DNA of 64,000 bases from Desulfovibrio sp. UIB00 (GCF_022508225.1 NZ_JAETXJ010000002.1:558001-622000), one strand, 5' to 3'; counted from the stretch's first letter, positions 1 to 7,861 are shown. Made by a program: numbers and translations. Notes: generated by a model not told the origin, from the sequence alone.

Positions 1-4
1 AAGA

Positions 5-91
5 TGGTGCCGAAGGGGAGACTCGAACTCCCACTCCCTTGCGAGAACTAGACCCTGAACCTAGCGTGTCTACCAATTCCACCACTTCGGC
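5..91 (-). tRNA. tRNA-Leu (anticodon CAG)
   Basis: Read on the minus strand this is a complete 87-nt class II tRNA with encoded CCA (complement of 5-7). The 7-bp acceptor stem GCCGAAG/CTTCGGC closes, the T arm carries the GTTCGAGTC loop, the variable arm is long as in leucine and serine tRNAs, and the anticodon stem CTAGG/TCTAG encloses a TTCAGGG loop, which gives anticodon CAG. It decodes CUG, a major leucine codon in GC-rich genomes. A promoter-like sequence lies a few bases upstream. Confidence 0.95.
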
Positions 92-100
92 GCGAAGATG

Positions 101-129
101 TGTTTACGCCAACAGGGGGTGGCTGGCAA
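101..129 (-). promoter_or_regulatory. Putative sigma-70 promoter of tRNA-Leu(CAG)
   Basis: On the minus strand TTGCCA (complement of 124-129) is followed after 17 bases by TAAACA (complement of 101-106), about ten bases before the tRNA 5' end at 91. The -35 is good and the -10 is weak, so the assignment rests mainly on position. Confidence 0.4.
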
Positions 130-487
130 GTATTTTTTTTGATTTCGGCAAAAAAAGTTTATTGCGGCAAGTACGATAGACTCAATTTTCTTCCAAAGTT
201 GGCTCCTGGGGCCGAATTTTGGGCTTGTCAGTGATGGCGCGAGCAAATGCCGTTTTTATCCCCGTCAGGGGCTGCCTGTGGTCGCAGCAATTCAGCCGCC
301 GTGGCGGGGGCGTTTCGGGTAGACTCTTTTATCAATAATATGTGGGGCAACCTCAGAATCGTCTGGTTAGCGCTTGGGCACCATGCTTGCATCCACGGGC
401 TGTGAGCTGTGCTTGCAGCAGCCTGTGCCTTCTGCGCCTTTTCGGGGCTGCGCGAGCACGCAGGGGATATTTTCAACTGTACGGAAA

Positions 488-504
488 TTGGCCCGCATAT
501 TGCA
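488..504 (+). promoter_or_regulatory. Sigma-54 (RpoN) promoter upstream of flgF
   Basis: The sequence TTGGCCCGCATATTGCA has the invariant GG (490-491) and GC (502-503) separated by exactly ten bases, with good -24 (TTGGC) and -12 (TTGCA) boxes. Transcription would start near 514, leaving a leader of about 70 bases before flgF at 587. Sigma-54 control of rod and hook genes is common in flagellated bacteria, so context supports the motif. Confidence 0.65.
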
Positions 505-586
505 AAAGCTCTGGCAAGGGCCATCAGGCCCGAGGTAGACGGTGGCGCTTCACCTTTAGCGCTGCTGCCAACACAAGGAGCTGCTT

Positions 587-1381
587 ATGCAAGCAGGCAT
601 GTTTAGCGGACTTTTTGCCGCGCTGACCACAGAACACCGCATGAATTTCATCGCCAATAATTTGGCGAACGTGAACACGCGCGGCTACAAGCGGGAAACG
701 CTGGCGTTCAAGGACACCATGCCCACCTTTGCCTTTGACGAGATCCGGGAGCCGATTTTGAACCTCAAGTCTACGCCCCTGTTTCCCGAACCGATGAATG
801 CCGCAAGGGTTCGCGTGGCCGTTTCGCATACAGATTTTTCACAAGGATCCATGCAATATACCGGCAATGATCTTGATGTTGCCATTAACGGCGACAACGC
901 CTTTTTCCGGGTCAATACGCCTACGGGTCAGTACCTCACGCGCAATGGGGCCTTTGTGCTCAACGGCGATGGCATCCTCATGACGCCTCAGGGGTACACC
1001 GTGCAAGGCGCGGGCGGCGTTATCAACGTTCCCGCAGGTACGCGCCATTTGCAGATCAGCGGCGATGGTCAGGTACTTGCCGATGGCAACGTTATTGATC
1101 AGTTAGCTCTGGTCAGCGTGAATAACCCGCAGAATCTTGAAAAAATGGGCGGCAACCTCTTTCGCCCGCGCGATGGTGTTCAGATTGTTGAAGGCAATGC
1201 CTACGACAATGGCGCGCGGGTCGAGCAGGGCTTTACGGAAGCCGCCAATGTGGAAGTCGTGTCCGAAATGGTCAACATGATCGAAGTGCAGCGCCAGTTT
1301 GAAGCGTATCAAAAGGTCATGCAGACCTCAGACACGCTGGATCGAGCTGCCAACGAAAAAGTGGGCCGCCGCCAGGGTTAA
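587..1381 (+). CDS. flgF: Flagellar basal-body rod protein FlgF
   Basis: The 264-residue product is a FlgF-type proximal rod component that is exported through the flagellar type III apparatus and assembles in the periplasm. The N-terminal rod-family signature is clear (a MNFIANNLANVNTRGYKRE segment near residues 19-37, then the D0/D1 coiled part), and the C-terminal family motif VEVVSEMVNMIEVQRQFEAY precedes an amphipathic tail. The start at 587 is preceded by AAGGAG at 576-581 with a six-base spacer; the ATG four codons later is less well placed. flgG follows 58 bases downstream. FlgF and FlgG are close paralogues, but the order and the shorter N-terminal motif favour FlgF here. Confidence 0.9.
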   Translation: MQAGMFSGLFAALTTEHRMNFIANNLANVNTRGYKRETLAFKDTMPTFAFDEIREPILNLKSTPLFPEPMNAARVRVAVSHTDFSQGSMQYTGNDLDVAINGDNAFFRVNTPTGQYLTRNGAFVLNGDGILMTPQGYTVQGAGGVINVPAGTRHLQISGDGQVLADGNVIDQLALVSVNNPQNLEKMGGNLFRPRDGVQIVEGNAYDNGARVEQGFTEAANVEVVSEMVNMIEVQRQFEAYQKVMQTSDTLDRAANEKVGRRQG

Positions 1382-1439
1382 CCGGTGATGTTTAGCAGCA
1401 ACCGGCGGCCTCGCTGGTTATGTATAAGGAGAAATTCCC

Positions 1440-2225
1440 ATGATGCGATCGCTTTGGACAGGCGCCACCGGCATGGTGGCTCAACAGCTCAATATCGACG
1501 TGATTTCCAACAACCTGGCCAACGTCAACACCACGGGCTTTAAAAAGAGCAGGGCCGAGTTTGAAGATCTCATGTACCAGACCATGCGCATGGCCGGCGC
1601 CACCACCGAGGGTGACAACCGCCTGCCAGTGGGTATTCAGGTCGGTATGGGCGCTCGTCCCACAGCTGTGCACAAGTTTTTTACGCAGGGCGATTTTCAG
1701 AATACCGGCAACACTCTGGACGTAGCCATTGAAGGCGACGGCTTTTTCCAGGTGGATGTGAACGGCGAACTCATGTACACGCGCGCTGGTTCCTTCAAGC
1801 TCAATCAGGACGGCACGGTGGTCACCGCCAACGGCTATATTCTGCAACCGCAGTTTGCCGTGCCCGCGCAAACCAAGACCATTTCCATTTCATCCTCCGG
1901 CCACATGGCGGCTCTGGATGCACAGGGGCAGGAACTGGCTGGAGCCGAATTGCCGCTCTACACCTTTATCAATCCTGCGGGCCTTGATGCCCGTGGGCGC
2001 AACCTCTACACGCCCACCCAGGCTTCGGGTGATGCCACAGAAGGCGTGCCCGGCACAGACAATGTGGGTACCCTGGCTCAGGGGTTCCTGGAAATGTCCA
2101 ACGTGGAAGTTGTGGACGAAATGGTGAATATGATTGTGGGCCAGCGCGCCTATGAAGTGAACTCAAAGTCCATCCAGACATCAGACTCCATGCTGGGCAT
2201 CGCTGTACAGCTCAAGCGCAGCTAG
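1440..2225 (+). CDS. flgG: Flagellar basal-body distal rod protein FlgG
   Basis: The 261-residue product matches FlgG, the distal rod subunit that carries the P and L rings. It begins MMRSLWTGATGM and has the hallmark SNNLANVNTTGFKKSRAEFEDLMYQT region at residues 22-48, including the FlgG-specific loop. It ends with the family's VEVVDEMVNMIVGQRAYEVNSK segment and a terminal helix. A Shine-Dalgarno sequence (AAGGAGA) lies at suitable distance. It is probably co-transcribed with flgF from the sigma-54 site at 488-504. Confidence 0.95.
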   Translation: MMRSLWTGATGMVAQQLNIDVISNNLANVNTTGFKKSRAEFEDLMYQTMRMAGATTEGDNRLPVGIQVGMGARPTAVHKFFTQGDFQNTGNTLDVAIEGDGFFQVDVNGELMYTRAGSFKLNQDGTVVTANGYILQPQFAVPAQTKTISISSSGHMAALDAQGQELAGAELPLYTFINPAGLDARGRNLYTPTQASGDATEGVPGTDNVGTLAQGFLEMSNVEVVDEMVNMIVGQRAYEVNSKSIQTSDSMLGIAVQLKRS

Positions 2226-2304
2226 GGCTGATTATTGTTGAAATTGTTTGTCTGTTTTGCGCTGATTTTGAAAAAATCCGCGCCACGAAAGACTTGCTGG
2301 TGGC

Positions 2305-2320
2305 TGGCAGCAATGATGCG
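2305..2320 (+). promoter_or_regulatory. Possible second sigma-54 promoter, upstream of flgA
   Basis: TGGCAGCAATGATGCG contains GG (2306-2307) and GC (2318-2319) with the required ten-base spacing. The -24 box is good, but the -12 box has only one T before GC. The predicted start near 2331 is 40 bases before the flgA start codon. It could give flgA-flgH an independent promoter within the same regulon. Confidence 0.4.
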
Positions 2321-2370
2321 TCGCCGTCATGCAGGTATCTGAGCGTGAAAAGACATTAGGGGTATGCGTC

Positions 2371-3600
2371 ATGCGGTTTTTGCAGGTCATATGGGCAATG
2401 CGTAATGGTCAGGTGCTGCCTTTGCGCGCGCTTCTGGCTGCGACTCTAGTTTGCTGCCTGTGGGCCACGGCCTCCGTGGCGGCTCCGCAGGGCGGCGTTC
2501 CCAGCGCCACATGGCAGGATAATGACCGCAACCATCGCCGCTCACCCAATCAGATAGTCACGCAATTGCGCACTCCCCAGGCTCAGGCAGGGCAAATGCC
2601 CCTTGCGGATGATGCGCAGGATCAGCGGGCCGCCAAGGCGCGCAACCAGCTTGCCGCAGGCGAAGCCCCCGTGGCGCAGGATGGACAGCTGAACATGCTC
2701 GGACCCGACGATTGGCGGCTTAAAATCCTTTCAGCGGCGGTCACCAATTCAGATATGGTTTTGCTGGGTGATATTGCTGTCCCGCTGGGGCAGATGGGGC
2801 AGGATACCTGGGCGCAACTGCGCGTGCAGCAACTTTGGCCTGCCCCCCCGGAAGAAGGCAAACCCTTGCAGATCAGTCATTCTCGCCTTTCTCAGGCTTT
2901 ACGGCAGGCCTTGGGCAAGGATGTTGCCGGGCGTTGCATTTTGCCGTCTTCGCTGGTGATTCAGCGCGGGGGGCTGGTGTTTCATGAGGAAGACCTGCGT
3001 TCCTATGTGGTCAAAAGTCTGACACCACAACTGTCCGCCATGCCGGGGCAGGTGGAGCTGAGCGATTTTCGGCTGCCGGATTACATTTTTTTGGCTCATG
3101 CGCAGCAGCGGGTGCAACTTGAACCGGGCAAACTGTCGCCCGGCCGCGTGCCCTTGCGCTTTGCTGTGCAGGAAGTGGACGGCAACGTGCTTCGGCGTAT
3201 TTCCGGCACGGTCAACCTCACGCTCTGGATAACGGCTCCTGCGGCATCGCGCCCCATGAACAAAGGGGAAGCACTGGCGGCAGAGTCAGTCACCTTTATG
3301 AAGGTCAACGCCAGCCAGTTGCGTGATCTGCCGTGGGATGGGCGCGGCGGTCCCTGGCAGGTGAACCGCGCGCTGAACACCGGCGAGCCAATTTTGCAAA
3401 GCGACCTTGTGAGCCAGTTGATGGTACGGCGTGGCGATGTGGTCAACCTCATCTATATAAAAGGCAACCTGCGCATAGCCACGCAGGCCCAGGCCCTGGC
3501 CGACGGCGAGCCGGGGGCCACCATTGCGGTACGGAATCTGCAAACCAAGAAACAGGTATACGCCATTGTCAAAGATGGCAGCACCGTGGAAATCCACTAG
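2371..3600 (+). CDS. flgA: Flagella basal-body P-ring assembly protein FlgA
   Basis: The 409-residue product is FlgA, the periplasmic chaperone that promotes P-ring (FlgI) assembly. The start at 2371 was preferred over an in-frame ATG at 2329 because TAGGGG (2357-2362) lies eight bases upstream and because translation then opens with a basic segment and a hydrophobic stretch (to about residue 40) ending in SVA, a typical signal peptide. The C-terminal 150 residues carry the SAF-like domain of FlgA (RPMNKGEALAAESVTF, then LNTGEPILQSDL and RRGDVVNLIY). The middle 90 residues after the signal peptide are rich in Q, A and P and look like a linker. It is longer than the roughly 220-residue enteric form, as in other delta-proteobacteria. 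Confidence 0.88.
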   Translation: MRFLQVIWAMRNGQVLPLRALLAATLVCCLWATASVAAPQGGVPSATWQDNDRNHRRSPNQIVTQLRTPQAQAGQMPLADDAQDQRAAKARNQLAAGEAPVAQDGQLNMLGPDDWRLKILSAAVTNSDMVLLGDIAVPLGQMGQDTWAQLRVQQLWPAPPEEGKPLQISHSRLSQALRQALGKDVAGRCILPSSLVIQRGGLVFHEEDLRSYVVKSLTPQLSAMPGQVELSDFRLPDYIFLAHAQQRVQLEPGKLSPGRVPLRFAVQEVDGNVLRRISGTVNLTLWITAPAASRPMNKGEALAAESVTFMKVNASQLRDLPWDGRGGPWQVNRALNTGEPILQSDLVSQLMVRRGDVVNLIYIKGNLRIATQAQALADGEPGATIAVRNLQTKKQVYAIVKDGSTVEIH

Positions 3601-3627
3601 CATTTAAAGGTGGAAGGAGAGGAGCAT

Positions 3628-4347
3628 ATGCAGGCACGATACATAATACCCGTTCTGGCGCTGAGCTATCTGTTCTGCGTCGCCTGCGGTGGCAGCCCAA
3701 CCCGGCGACCTGCACTGCATCCGCCGGTAACACCGCCACAGGAATATCGGCAGGAGGCCAATTCGGCCAACAATCCGGGGTCGCTTTTTGCCGCCAGTGA
3801 AACAGATACCCTCTTTGAAGACAGCCGCGCCCGCCGCGTAGGCGATATTGTTGTGGTCAAACTGGTAGAAAACACCAAGGCCCAGAACAAGGCTGAAACC
3901 TCATCCAATAAAAAAAGTTCCAACAATTATCAGGTCGCAGACATGTTCAACAGGGGGCACGCGGGCTTTATTCCCTTTATGCCCATCGGGCCGCAGCCGT
4001 CTGTAGGTCTGCCAATACTTGATACAGACTCTGCCAGTGGGATTAATTCCACTGGCAAGACCAAGCGTGAAAACTATGTGACCACCTCGCTGGCCACGCG
4101 CGTACTCCGGGTGTTGCCGGGCGGCCTGATGGAAATTGAGGGCGCTCGCGAAATCCGCGTTAACGAAGAAACAGAGTATATGGTTGTGCGCGGCATGATC
4201 CGCTCCAAGGACGTCAGCGCAGACAACAGCGTTCTTTCAACACAGATAGCGGACGCAAGCATTGAATATTACGGCAAGGGCGTTCTGGCCGACAAGCAGA
4301 AGCCCGGCTGGTTCACTCGGCTTATGGATAACGTCTGGCCCTTCTAG
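3628..4347 (+). CDS. flgH: Flagellar L-ring protein FlgH
   Basis: The 239-residue product is FlgH, the outer-membrane lipoprotein that forms the L ring. Translation from the ATG at 3628 is supported by the GGAGAGGAG stretch just before it; a GTG at 3610 would lie inside that ribosome-binding site. The N terminus is a lipoprotein-type signal with Cys near residue 16 (LFCVAC, an imperfect lipobox). Family features follow: SLFAASETDTLFEDSRARRVGDIVVVKLVE, then NYVTTSLATRVLRVLPGG and the C-terminal IRSKDVSADNSVLSTQIADASIEYYGKG. The usual next gene, flgI, is not present downstream. Confidence 0.93.
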   Translation: MQARYIIPVLALSYLFCVACGGSPTRRPALHPPVTPPQEYRQEANSANNPGSLFAASETDTLFEDSRARRVGDIVVVKLVENTKAQNKAETSSNKKSSNNYQVADMFNRGHAGFIPFMPIGPQPSVGLPILDTDSASGINSTGKTKRENYVTTSLATRVLRVLPGGLMEIEGAREIRVNEETEYMVVRGMIRSKDVSADNSVLSTQIADASIEYYGKGVLADKQKPGWFTRLMDNVWPF

Positions 4348-4380
4348 GCGCTTTGCCCACAATATAGGATGGTATCTGCA

Positions 4381-4420
4381 CACCCCGTCAGCGCTGCATG
4401 CGTTGGCGGGGTGTTTGCGT
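4381..4420 (+). terminator. Hairpin terminator after flgH
   Basis: A 14-bp stem including two G-T pairs (4381-4394 with 4400-4413) and a five-base loop sits 33 bases after the flgH stop. Only three Ts follow, so it may be an inefficient intrinsic terminator or an mRNA 3'-end protector. Confidence 0.5.
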
Positions 4421-4605
4421 GAAGTCGCCAGAAAAACGGCAAATCAGCCGGATGTCTTCCAAGGGGCAATGCTTTTAGTTTCTGATTACAAGGGGCTGAA
4501 AAATTATAGAAAAATAGTCGTTATTTTTTACTATTATATTTTAGATAGTTATCTGAGCGGCTAAAAAGAAATGCGCAAAAAATATGTGAAAAATTGCGCA
4601 GCTCC

Positions 4606-4634
4606 TTGACCTAAGGATTCTTCCATTCTATGTT
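4606..4634 (+). promoter_or_regulatory. Possible sigma-70 promoter, + strand
   Basis: TTGACC (4606-4611), a 17-base spacer and TATGTT (4629-4634). No coding gene follows. A + strand transcript from about 4641 could run to the terminator at 4926-4959. Confidence 0.35.
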
Positions 4635-4734
4635 GATCGCAGTTCATTGAGCCCGTAGGCTGAAGAGCAGGGGCTCTGCGCCGAAACCCTTTGTTTGTTT
4701 GTTTTGTCTGTGTCCCGCGAGGGATTTGTGGACA

Positions 4735-4770
4735 AAATAAAAAAGCTCCTGAATCTTGCGATCCAGGAGC
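4735..4770 (-). terminator. Intrinsic terminator, minus strand
   Basis: The stem GCTCCTGGATC/GATTCAGGAGC with a GCAA loop (complement of 4745-4770) has one G-T pair and is followed on the minus strand by six Ts, then ATTTTG. It is one of the best intrinsic terminators in the window, yet no minus-strand protein gene precedes it. Confidence 0.8.
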
Positions 4771-4949
4771 CCCGGCGGAGAGTGGATTCAAACACCCGTC
4801 TGGCAATGCCAGTTTCGGAGTGTCCATATACAAGTGCCAGCGTCATAAGACGTTGACGTTCTTGTTGGTTTTTCCAGCCTCCTCCTGCGAACCAGACTGT
4901 TCTGCCGCAGTCTGGTTCCTATCCAAGCCCCTCCGTTACCCACGGGGGG
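4735..4949 (-). ncRNA. Candidate structured small RNA (unknown family)
   Basis: On the minus strand a promoter-like pair (4956-4984) is followed by about 210 bases without a reading frame and then by a near-perfect intrinsic terminator (4735-4770). Inside is an 11-bp perfect hairpin, GAACCAGACTG paired with CAGTCTGGTTC (complement of about 4889-4918), and a second short stem, CTGGC/GCCAG (complement of about 4799-4811). Size, promoter and terminator fit a stable RNA such as 6S RNA, but I cannot recognise a family signature. A piece near 4772-4798 resembles a degenerate tRNA T arm without a matching 5' acceptor strand. It is equally possible that the functional transcript is on the + strand. 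Confidence 0.35.
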
Positions 4950-4959
4950 CTTTTTTATT
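4926..4959 (+). terminator. Intrinsic terminator, + strand
   Basis: An 8-bp stem AGCCCCTC with GGGGGGCT (one G-T pair) encloses a loop around CGTTACCCAC and is followed directly by TTTTTTATT on the + strand. Confidence 0.65.
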
Positions 4960-4984
4960 AGCATGCTCACGGTAAAACGCCAAG
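4956..4984 (-). promoter_or_regulatory. Possible promoter of the minus-strand small RNA
   Basis: On the minus strand TTGGCG (complement of 4979-4984), a 17-base spacer and TAATAA (complement of 4956-4961). The -10 is weak and the -35 moderate. Its position just upstream of a non-coding transcript with a strong terminator is the main support. Confidence 0.35.
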
Positions 4985-5200
4985 CCCTGTCTTTTCTCTA
5001 TTTCTTCTTTGATAAAAAAGTAACAATTTCATTCTCATAACTGCCAGATCACCAAAAGCGCCGCATTGCTGTCGTTTGCTTGGCGCAAACTGGCTTTGGC
5101 CGGGCAGCAAGCGACAGATACTGTTGCATTGGATTTGCCGTACATTGAGTTTGCGCATGCCGGGTTTGTATTTCCACAGGCGGCAGGCCCTCTGGCCGTA

Positions 5201-5229
5201 TTGCGCACGGTGGACGCTGGGCGTATAGT
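5201..5229 (+). promoter_or_regulatory. Sigma-70 promoter of the aldolase-epimerase operon
   Basis: TTGCGC (5201-5206), a 17-base spacer and TATAGT (5224-5229; five of six consensus bases). Transcription would start near 5236, about 43 bases before the chosen aldolase start at 5279. Confidence 0.5.
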
Positions 5230-5278
5230 AGCGAACGTTTGTCGTAACCTTCAACCCTGCGGCGGCATGCCGCTTGAT

Positions 5279-6070
5279 ATGACTGTACATGAAATTCGCG
5301 CTCGGCTGGCGGTAGACAAGGCCACAGTTGGCACATGGCTGCAATTGCCCTCGCCTGACGTGGCCGAGCTTATGGCCCGCGCCGGTTATGACTGGGTTGC
5401 TGTTGATATGGAACACGGCTCTTTTGGCCGCACCGGGCTTCCGGATGTTTTCCGCGCCATTGAATGCGGCGGTGCGGCTCCTTTTGCGCGTCTTGGTGAA
5501 GCCAGCAAAACCCAGATCAAGGCCGCGCTGGAAGCCGGTGCTCAGGGGCTTATCTTCCCCATGATTGAAAGCCGCGCACAGCTTGACCGGGCCATTGATC
5601 TTTCTGTGTACCCGGGGCAGGACACCTGGCGCGCTGCGGGTGAAACCGCGCCCGAATACCGTGGCGTTGGCTATTGCCGCGCCAATGTGTTTGGCAAAAC
5701 GTTTGACGACTATCGCGCAAATCGTGCGCCCGAGATATTTTTGGTGGCTCAGATCGAGCACATCCGCGCGGTGGAAAATCTGGAGGCCATTCTGGCGCAT
5801 CCCCGTCTGGACGCCATTATGGTCGGCCCTTACGACCTTTCGGGTTCCATGGGGCTTACTGGCCAGTTTGACCACCCTGACTTCAAAGCTGCCATGGCGC
5901 GAATTGCCCAAGGTTGCGCCAAGGCGGGCGCCCGCATGGGCCTGCACATTGTGCAGCCTGACCCTGCGGAGCTTGCGCGGCAGATTGCCGCAGGCAGCCG
6001 TTTTATCGCTTATGGCATTGATTCGGTCTTTTTGTGGCGGGCGGCTGAACGCCCCAATTCGGGAGAATAA
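5279..6070 (+). CDS. HpcH/HpaI-family class II pyruvate aldolase
   Basis: The 263-residue product belongs to the HpcH/HpaI family, metal-dependent aldolases that join pyruvate to an aldehyde to form a 2-keto-3-deoxy (4-hydroxy) acid, or the reverse. Family features are AGYDWVAVDMEHGSFG (near residues 32-47), PMIESRAQLDRAID, the metal-ligand Glu in VAQIEH and the metal-ligand Asp in VGPYDLSGSMG. The ATG at 5279 was chosen because upstream in-frame codons encode a segment unlike the family and a promoter lies at 5201-5229; the ribosome-binding site is weak. The epimerase gene starts two bases after its stop. In this operon the aldolase probably builds the 3-deoxy-2-keto acid that the KdsB-like enzyme activates. 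That role is an inference. Confidence 0.82.
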   Translation: MTVHEIRARLAVDKATVGTWLQLPSPDVAELMARAGYDWVAVDMEHGSFGRTGLPDVFRAIECGGAAPFARLGEASKTQIKAALEAGAQGLIFPMIESRAQLDRAIDLSVYPGQDTWRAAGETAPEYRGVGYCRANVFGKTFDDYRANRAPEIFLVAQIEHIRAVENLEAILAHPRLDAIMVGPYDLSGSMGLTGQFDHPDFKAAMARIAQGCAKAGARMGLHIVQPDPAELARQIAAGSRFIAYGIDSVFLWRAAERPNSGE

Positions 6071-6072
6071 CT

Positions 6073-6987
6073 GTGAATATTACCGTCTTTGGCGGGTCCG
6101 GCTTTCTGGGCTCGCATATCTGCGACAAGCTTTCTGAAGCCGGGCATGCGGTCACCATTGTTGACCTGCATCCCTCGCCTTTTTTGCGGCCCGATCAGAC
6201 CATGCTTGCAGGCAATATTCTGGATGAAGAAACCGTCAACCGCGCCGTAGCCGGTGCGGATATGGTCTTCAACTACGCTGGCATTGCCGACATCGGCGAG
6301 GCCAACAACCGCCCGGTGGACACGGCGCGCATCAACGTTCTGGGCAATGTCATGGTGCTTGAGGCCTGCCGCAAGGCTGGCGTAAAGCGCTATGTATTTG
6401 CCAGTTCCCTGTACGTGTACGGCAAGTCCGGCGGCTTTTACCGTTGCAGCAAGCAGGCCTGCGAACTGTATATCGAAAACTATCAGGCCATGCACAACCT
6501 GCCGTACACCATCCTGCGCTACGGCTCGCTGTACGGCCCGCGTTCCGACCGTCGCAACGCCATCAACAGGTTTGTTTACGAGGCTTTGGCCAACGGCGCC
6601 ATCACCTACTACGGCGCGCCTACGGCCCTGCGCGAATACGTGCATGTGGACGATGCATCGGCAGCCACCCTGGCCGTGCTTGATCCCGAGTTTGAAAACC
6701 AGAACATCATCATCTCTGGCAATCAGCCCATGCGCGTGGGCGATCTGTTCAAGATGATCGGTGAAATGCTCGGCAAGGACCTGACCATCAATTATCTGAA
6801 TGATCCCAACAGCGGGCACTATCAGGTCACACCCTATGCCTTCATGCCCAAGGTGGGCCGTAAGCTGGTGCCGCCGCTGACTGTTGATCTGGGGCAGGGC
6901 ATCCTGCGCGTGATGGAAGAGGAACACAAGGAGCTGCACCCCGATCTGGCGTCTGAGGGCGGGTACCTCGTATCCACTGACGACTAG
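6073..6987 (+). CDS. NAD-dependent epimerase/dehydratase (extended SDR)
   Basis: The 304-residue product is an extended short-chain dehydrogenase of the nucleotide-sugar epimerase/dehydratase type. It has the NAD-binding glycine motif GGSGFLG (residues 7-13), the acidic end of strand 2 (TIVDLHP) and a Ser at ASSLYVYG. The usual YxxxK is altered: a Tyr-containing FYRCSKQACE segment occupies that position, preserving Tyr and Lys with three intervening residues. Translation starts at a GTG at 6073 behind GGGAGAA. It lies two bases after the aldolase. The substrate cannot be read from sequence. An oxidised, epimerised or dehydrated sugar for the same pathway is likely. Confidence 0.85.
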   Translation: MNITVFGGSGFLGSHICDKLSEAGHAVTIVDLHPSPFLRPDQTMLAGNILDEETVNRAVAGADMVFNYAGIADIGEANNRPVDTARINVLGNVMVLEACRKAGVKRYVFASSLYVYGKSGGFYRCSKQACELYIENYQAMHNLPYTILRYGSLYGPRSDRRNAINRFVYEALANGAITYYGAPTALREYVHVDDASAATLAVLDPEFENQNIIISGNQPMRVGDLFKMIGEMLGKDLTINYLNDPNSGHYQVTPYAFMPKVGRKLVPPLTVDLGQGILRVMEEEHKELHPDLASEGGYLVSTDD

Positions 6988-7090
6988 ACATGGGAACGGC
7001 AGTTGCCGCAAGGGCATACGTCCGTTTGCGGCATGATTGGATGCAGTTTTTTTACGCACACAAATTATTGAGGCCACAAGGAGCCGTCAG

Positions 7091-7861
7091 ATGAACATCA
7101 TTGCCATCATTCCCGCGCGTATGGGTTCCAGCCGTTACCCCGGCAAACCGCTTGCCCTTATCCACAACGTTCCCATGGTGGGGCATGTGGCCTTTCGTAC
7201 GGCCATGAGCAAGTGCCTTTCCGCCACCTATGTGGCCACCTGCGACGAGATCATTGAAAATTACTGCAAGGATGCCGGGCTCAAGAGCGTCATGACGGGC
7301 GACCATCACGTGCGCTGCTCCACGCGTACCGCTGAAGCCCTGCTGAAGATCGAAGCCGCCACCGGCCAGAAGGCCGATATCGTGGTCATGGTGCAGGGCG
7401 ATGAACCAATGGTGCGCCCCGAAATGATCGATGCCGCCGTGGCCCCCATGCTGGCAGATCCTTCCATCAACGTGGTCAACCTCATGGCCGATATGGATAC
7501 TCTTGAGGAATTTGAAGACCCCAACGAAGTCAAGGTCGTTGTGGATCATTGCAACAATGCGCTCTATTTTTCGCGCGAGCCCATTCCTTCGCGCAAAAAG
7601 GGGTCGGACAAGGTGCCCATGCGCAAGCAGGTCTGCATCATTCCCTTCCGCCGCGACTATCTGCTGCACTTCAACGAAATGCCTGAAAGCCCACTGGAAA
7701 TTTACGAATCCGTGGACATGATGCGCATTCTCGAACACGGCGAAAAGGTGCACATGGTGCCCACAGACTGCCGTTCGTGGAGTGTGGACACACCTGAAGA
7801 TCTGGCCCGCGTGGCCCGCCTTATGGAAGGCGATGATCTTATGAAGGAATACCGCAAGTAA
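7091..7861 (+). CDS. CMP-Kdo synthetase-like cytidylyltransferase
   Basis: The 256-residue product is a KdsB-type nucleotidyltransferase, expected to activate a 3-deoxy-ulosonic acid with CTP to a CMP sugar. It opens with the nucleotide-binding loop IIPARMGSSRYPGKPLA (residues 4-20) and has VVMVQGDEPMV near residue 100, ALYFSREPIPS and the C-terminal VDTPEDLARVARLM motif, all in KdsB order. The TGDHH...STRTAEAL segment replaces the strict KdsB HxSGTxR motif, so the preferred sugar is probably not Kdo itself. AAGGAG at 7078-7083 sets the start. The acyltransferase gene begins immediately after its stop. Confidence 0.85.
   Translation: MNIIAIIPARMGSSRYPGKPLALIHNVPMVGHVAFRTAMSKCLSATYVATCDEIIENYCKDAGLKSVMTGDHHVRCSTRTAEALLKIEAATGQKADIVVMVQGDEPMVRPEMIDAAVAPMLADPSINVVNLMADMDTLEEFEDPNEVKVVVDHCNNALYFSREPIPSRKKGSDKVPMRKQVCIIPFRRDYLLHFNEMPESPLEIYESVDMMRILEHGEKVHMVPTDCRSWSVDTPEDLARVARLMEGDDLMKEYRK

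Larger units (their letters stand above)
92..586. other. Non-coding leader between tRNA-Leu and flgF
   Basis: About 495 bases with no convincing gene. The part next to the tRNA (about 120-200) has A/T runs. The rest is GC-rich, and its short open frames lack Shine-Dalgarno sequences or recognisable products. The one clear signal is the sigma-54 type site at 488-504 that would drive flgF. Confidence 0.6.
4348..5278. other. 930-base non-coding patch between flgH and the sugar operon
   Basis: No protein gene is supported here. The stretch 4480-4580 is strikingly AT-rich compared with its neighbours. The stretch 4600-4985 holds two promoter-like sequences in opposite directions and two strong intrinsic terminators in opposite directions, suggesting a small RNA gene. 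From about 5040 composition returns to normal, and a promoter for the next operon is seen at 5201-5229. An open frame runs through 5066-5278 into the aldolase gene, but its extra residues do not resemble the family. Confidence 0.5.

Noticed and set aside
1400-1490. A hidden adenylation domain in NRPS module 2 (residue numbers of the megasynthase)
   Set aside because: No YTSGSTG, YGPTE or GRxDxQVKIRG motif occurs between C2 and T2 or between T2 and E, and there is no space for one.
4772-4800. tRNA or tmRNA gene on the minus strand
   Set aside because: A T-arm-like sequence followed by CTCTCCGCC is visible, but the loop is one base too long, no matching 5' acceptor strand or CCA is found, and no tag peptide frame could be defined.
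5066-5278. N-terminal extension of the aldolase frame
   Set aside because: The extra 71 residues do not resemble the family and contain a promoter-like sequence at 5201-5229.
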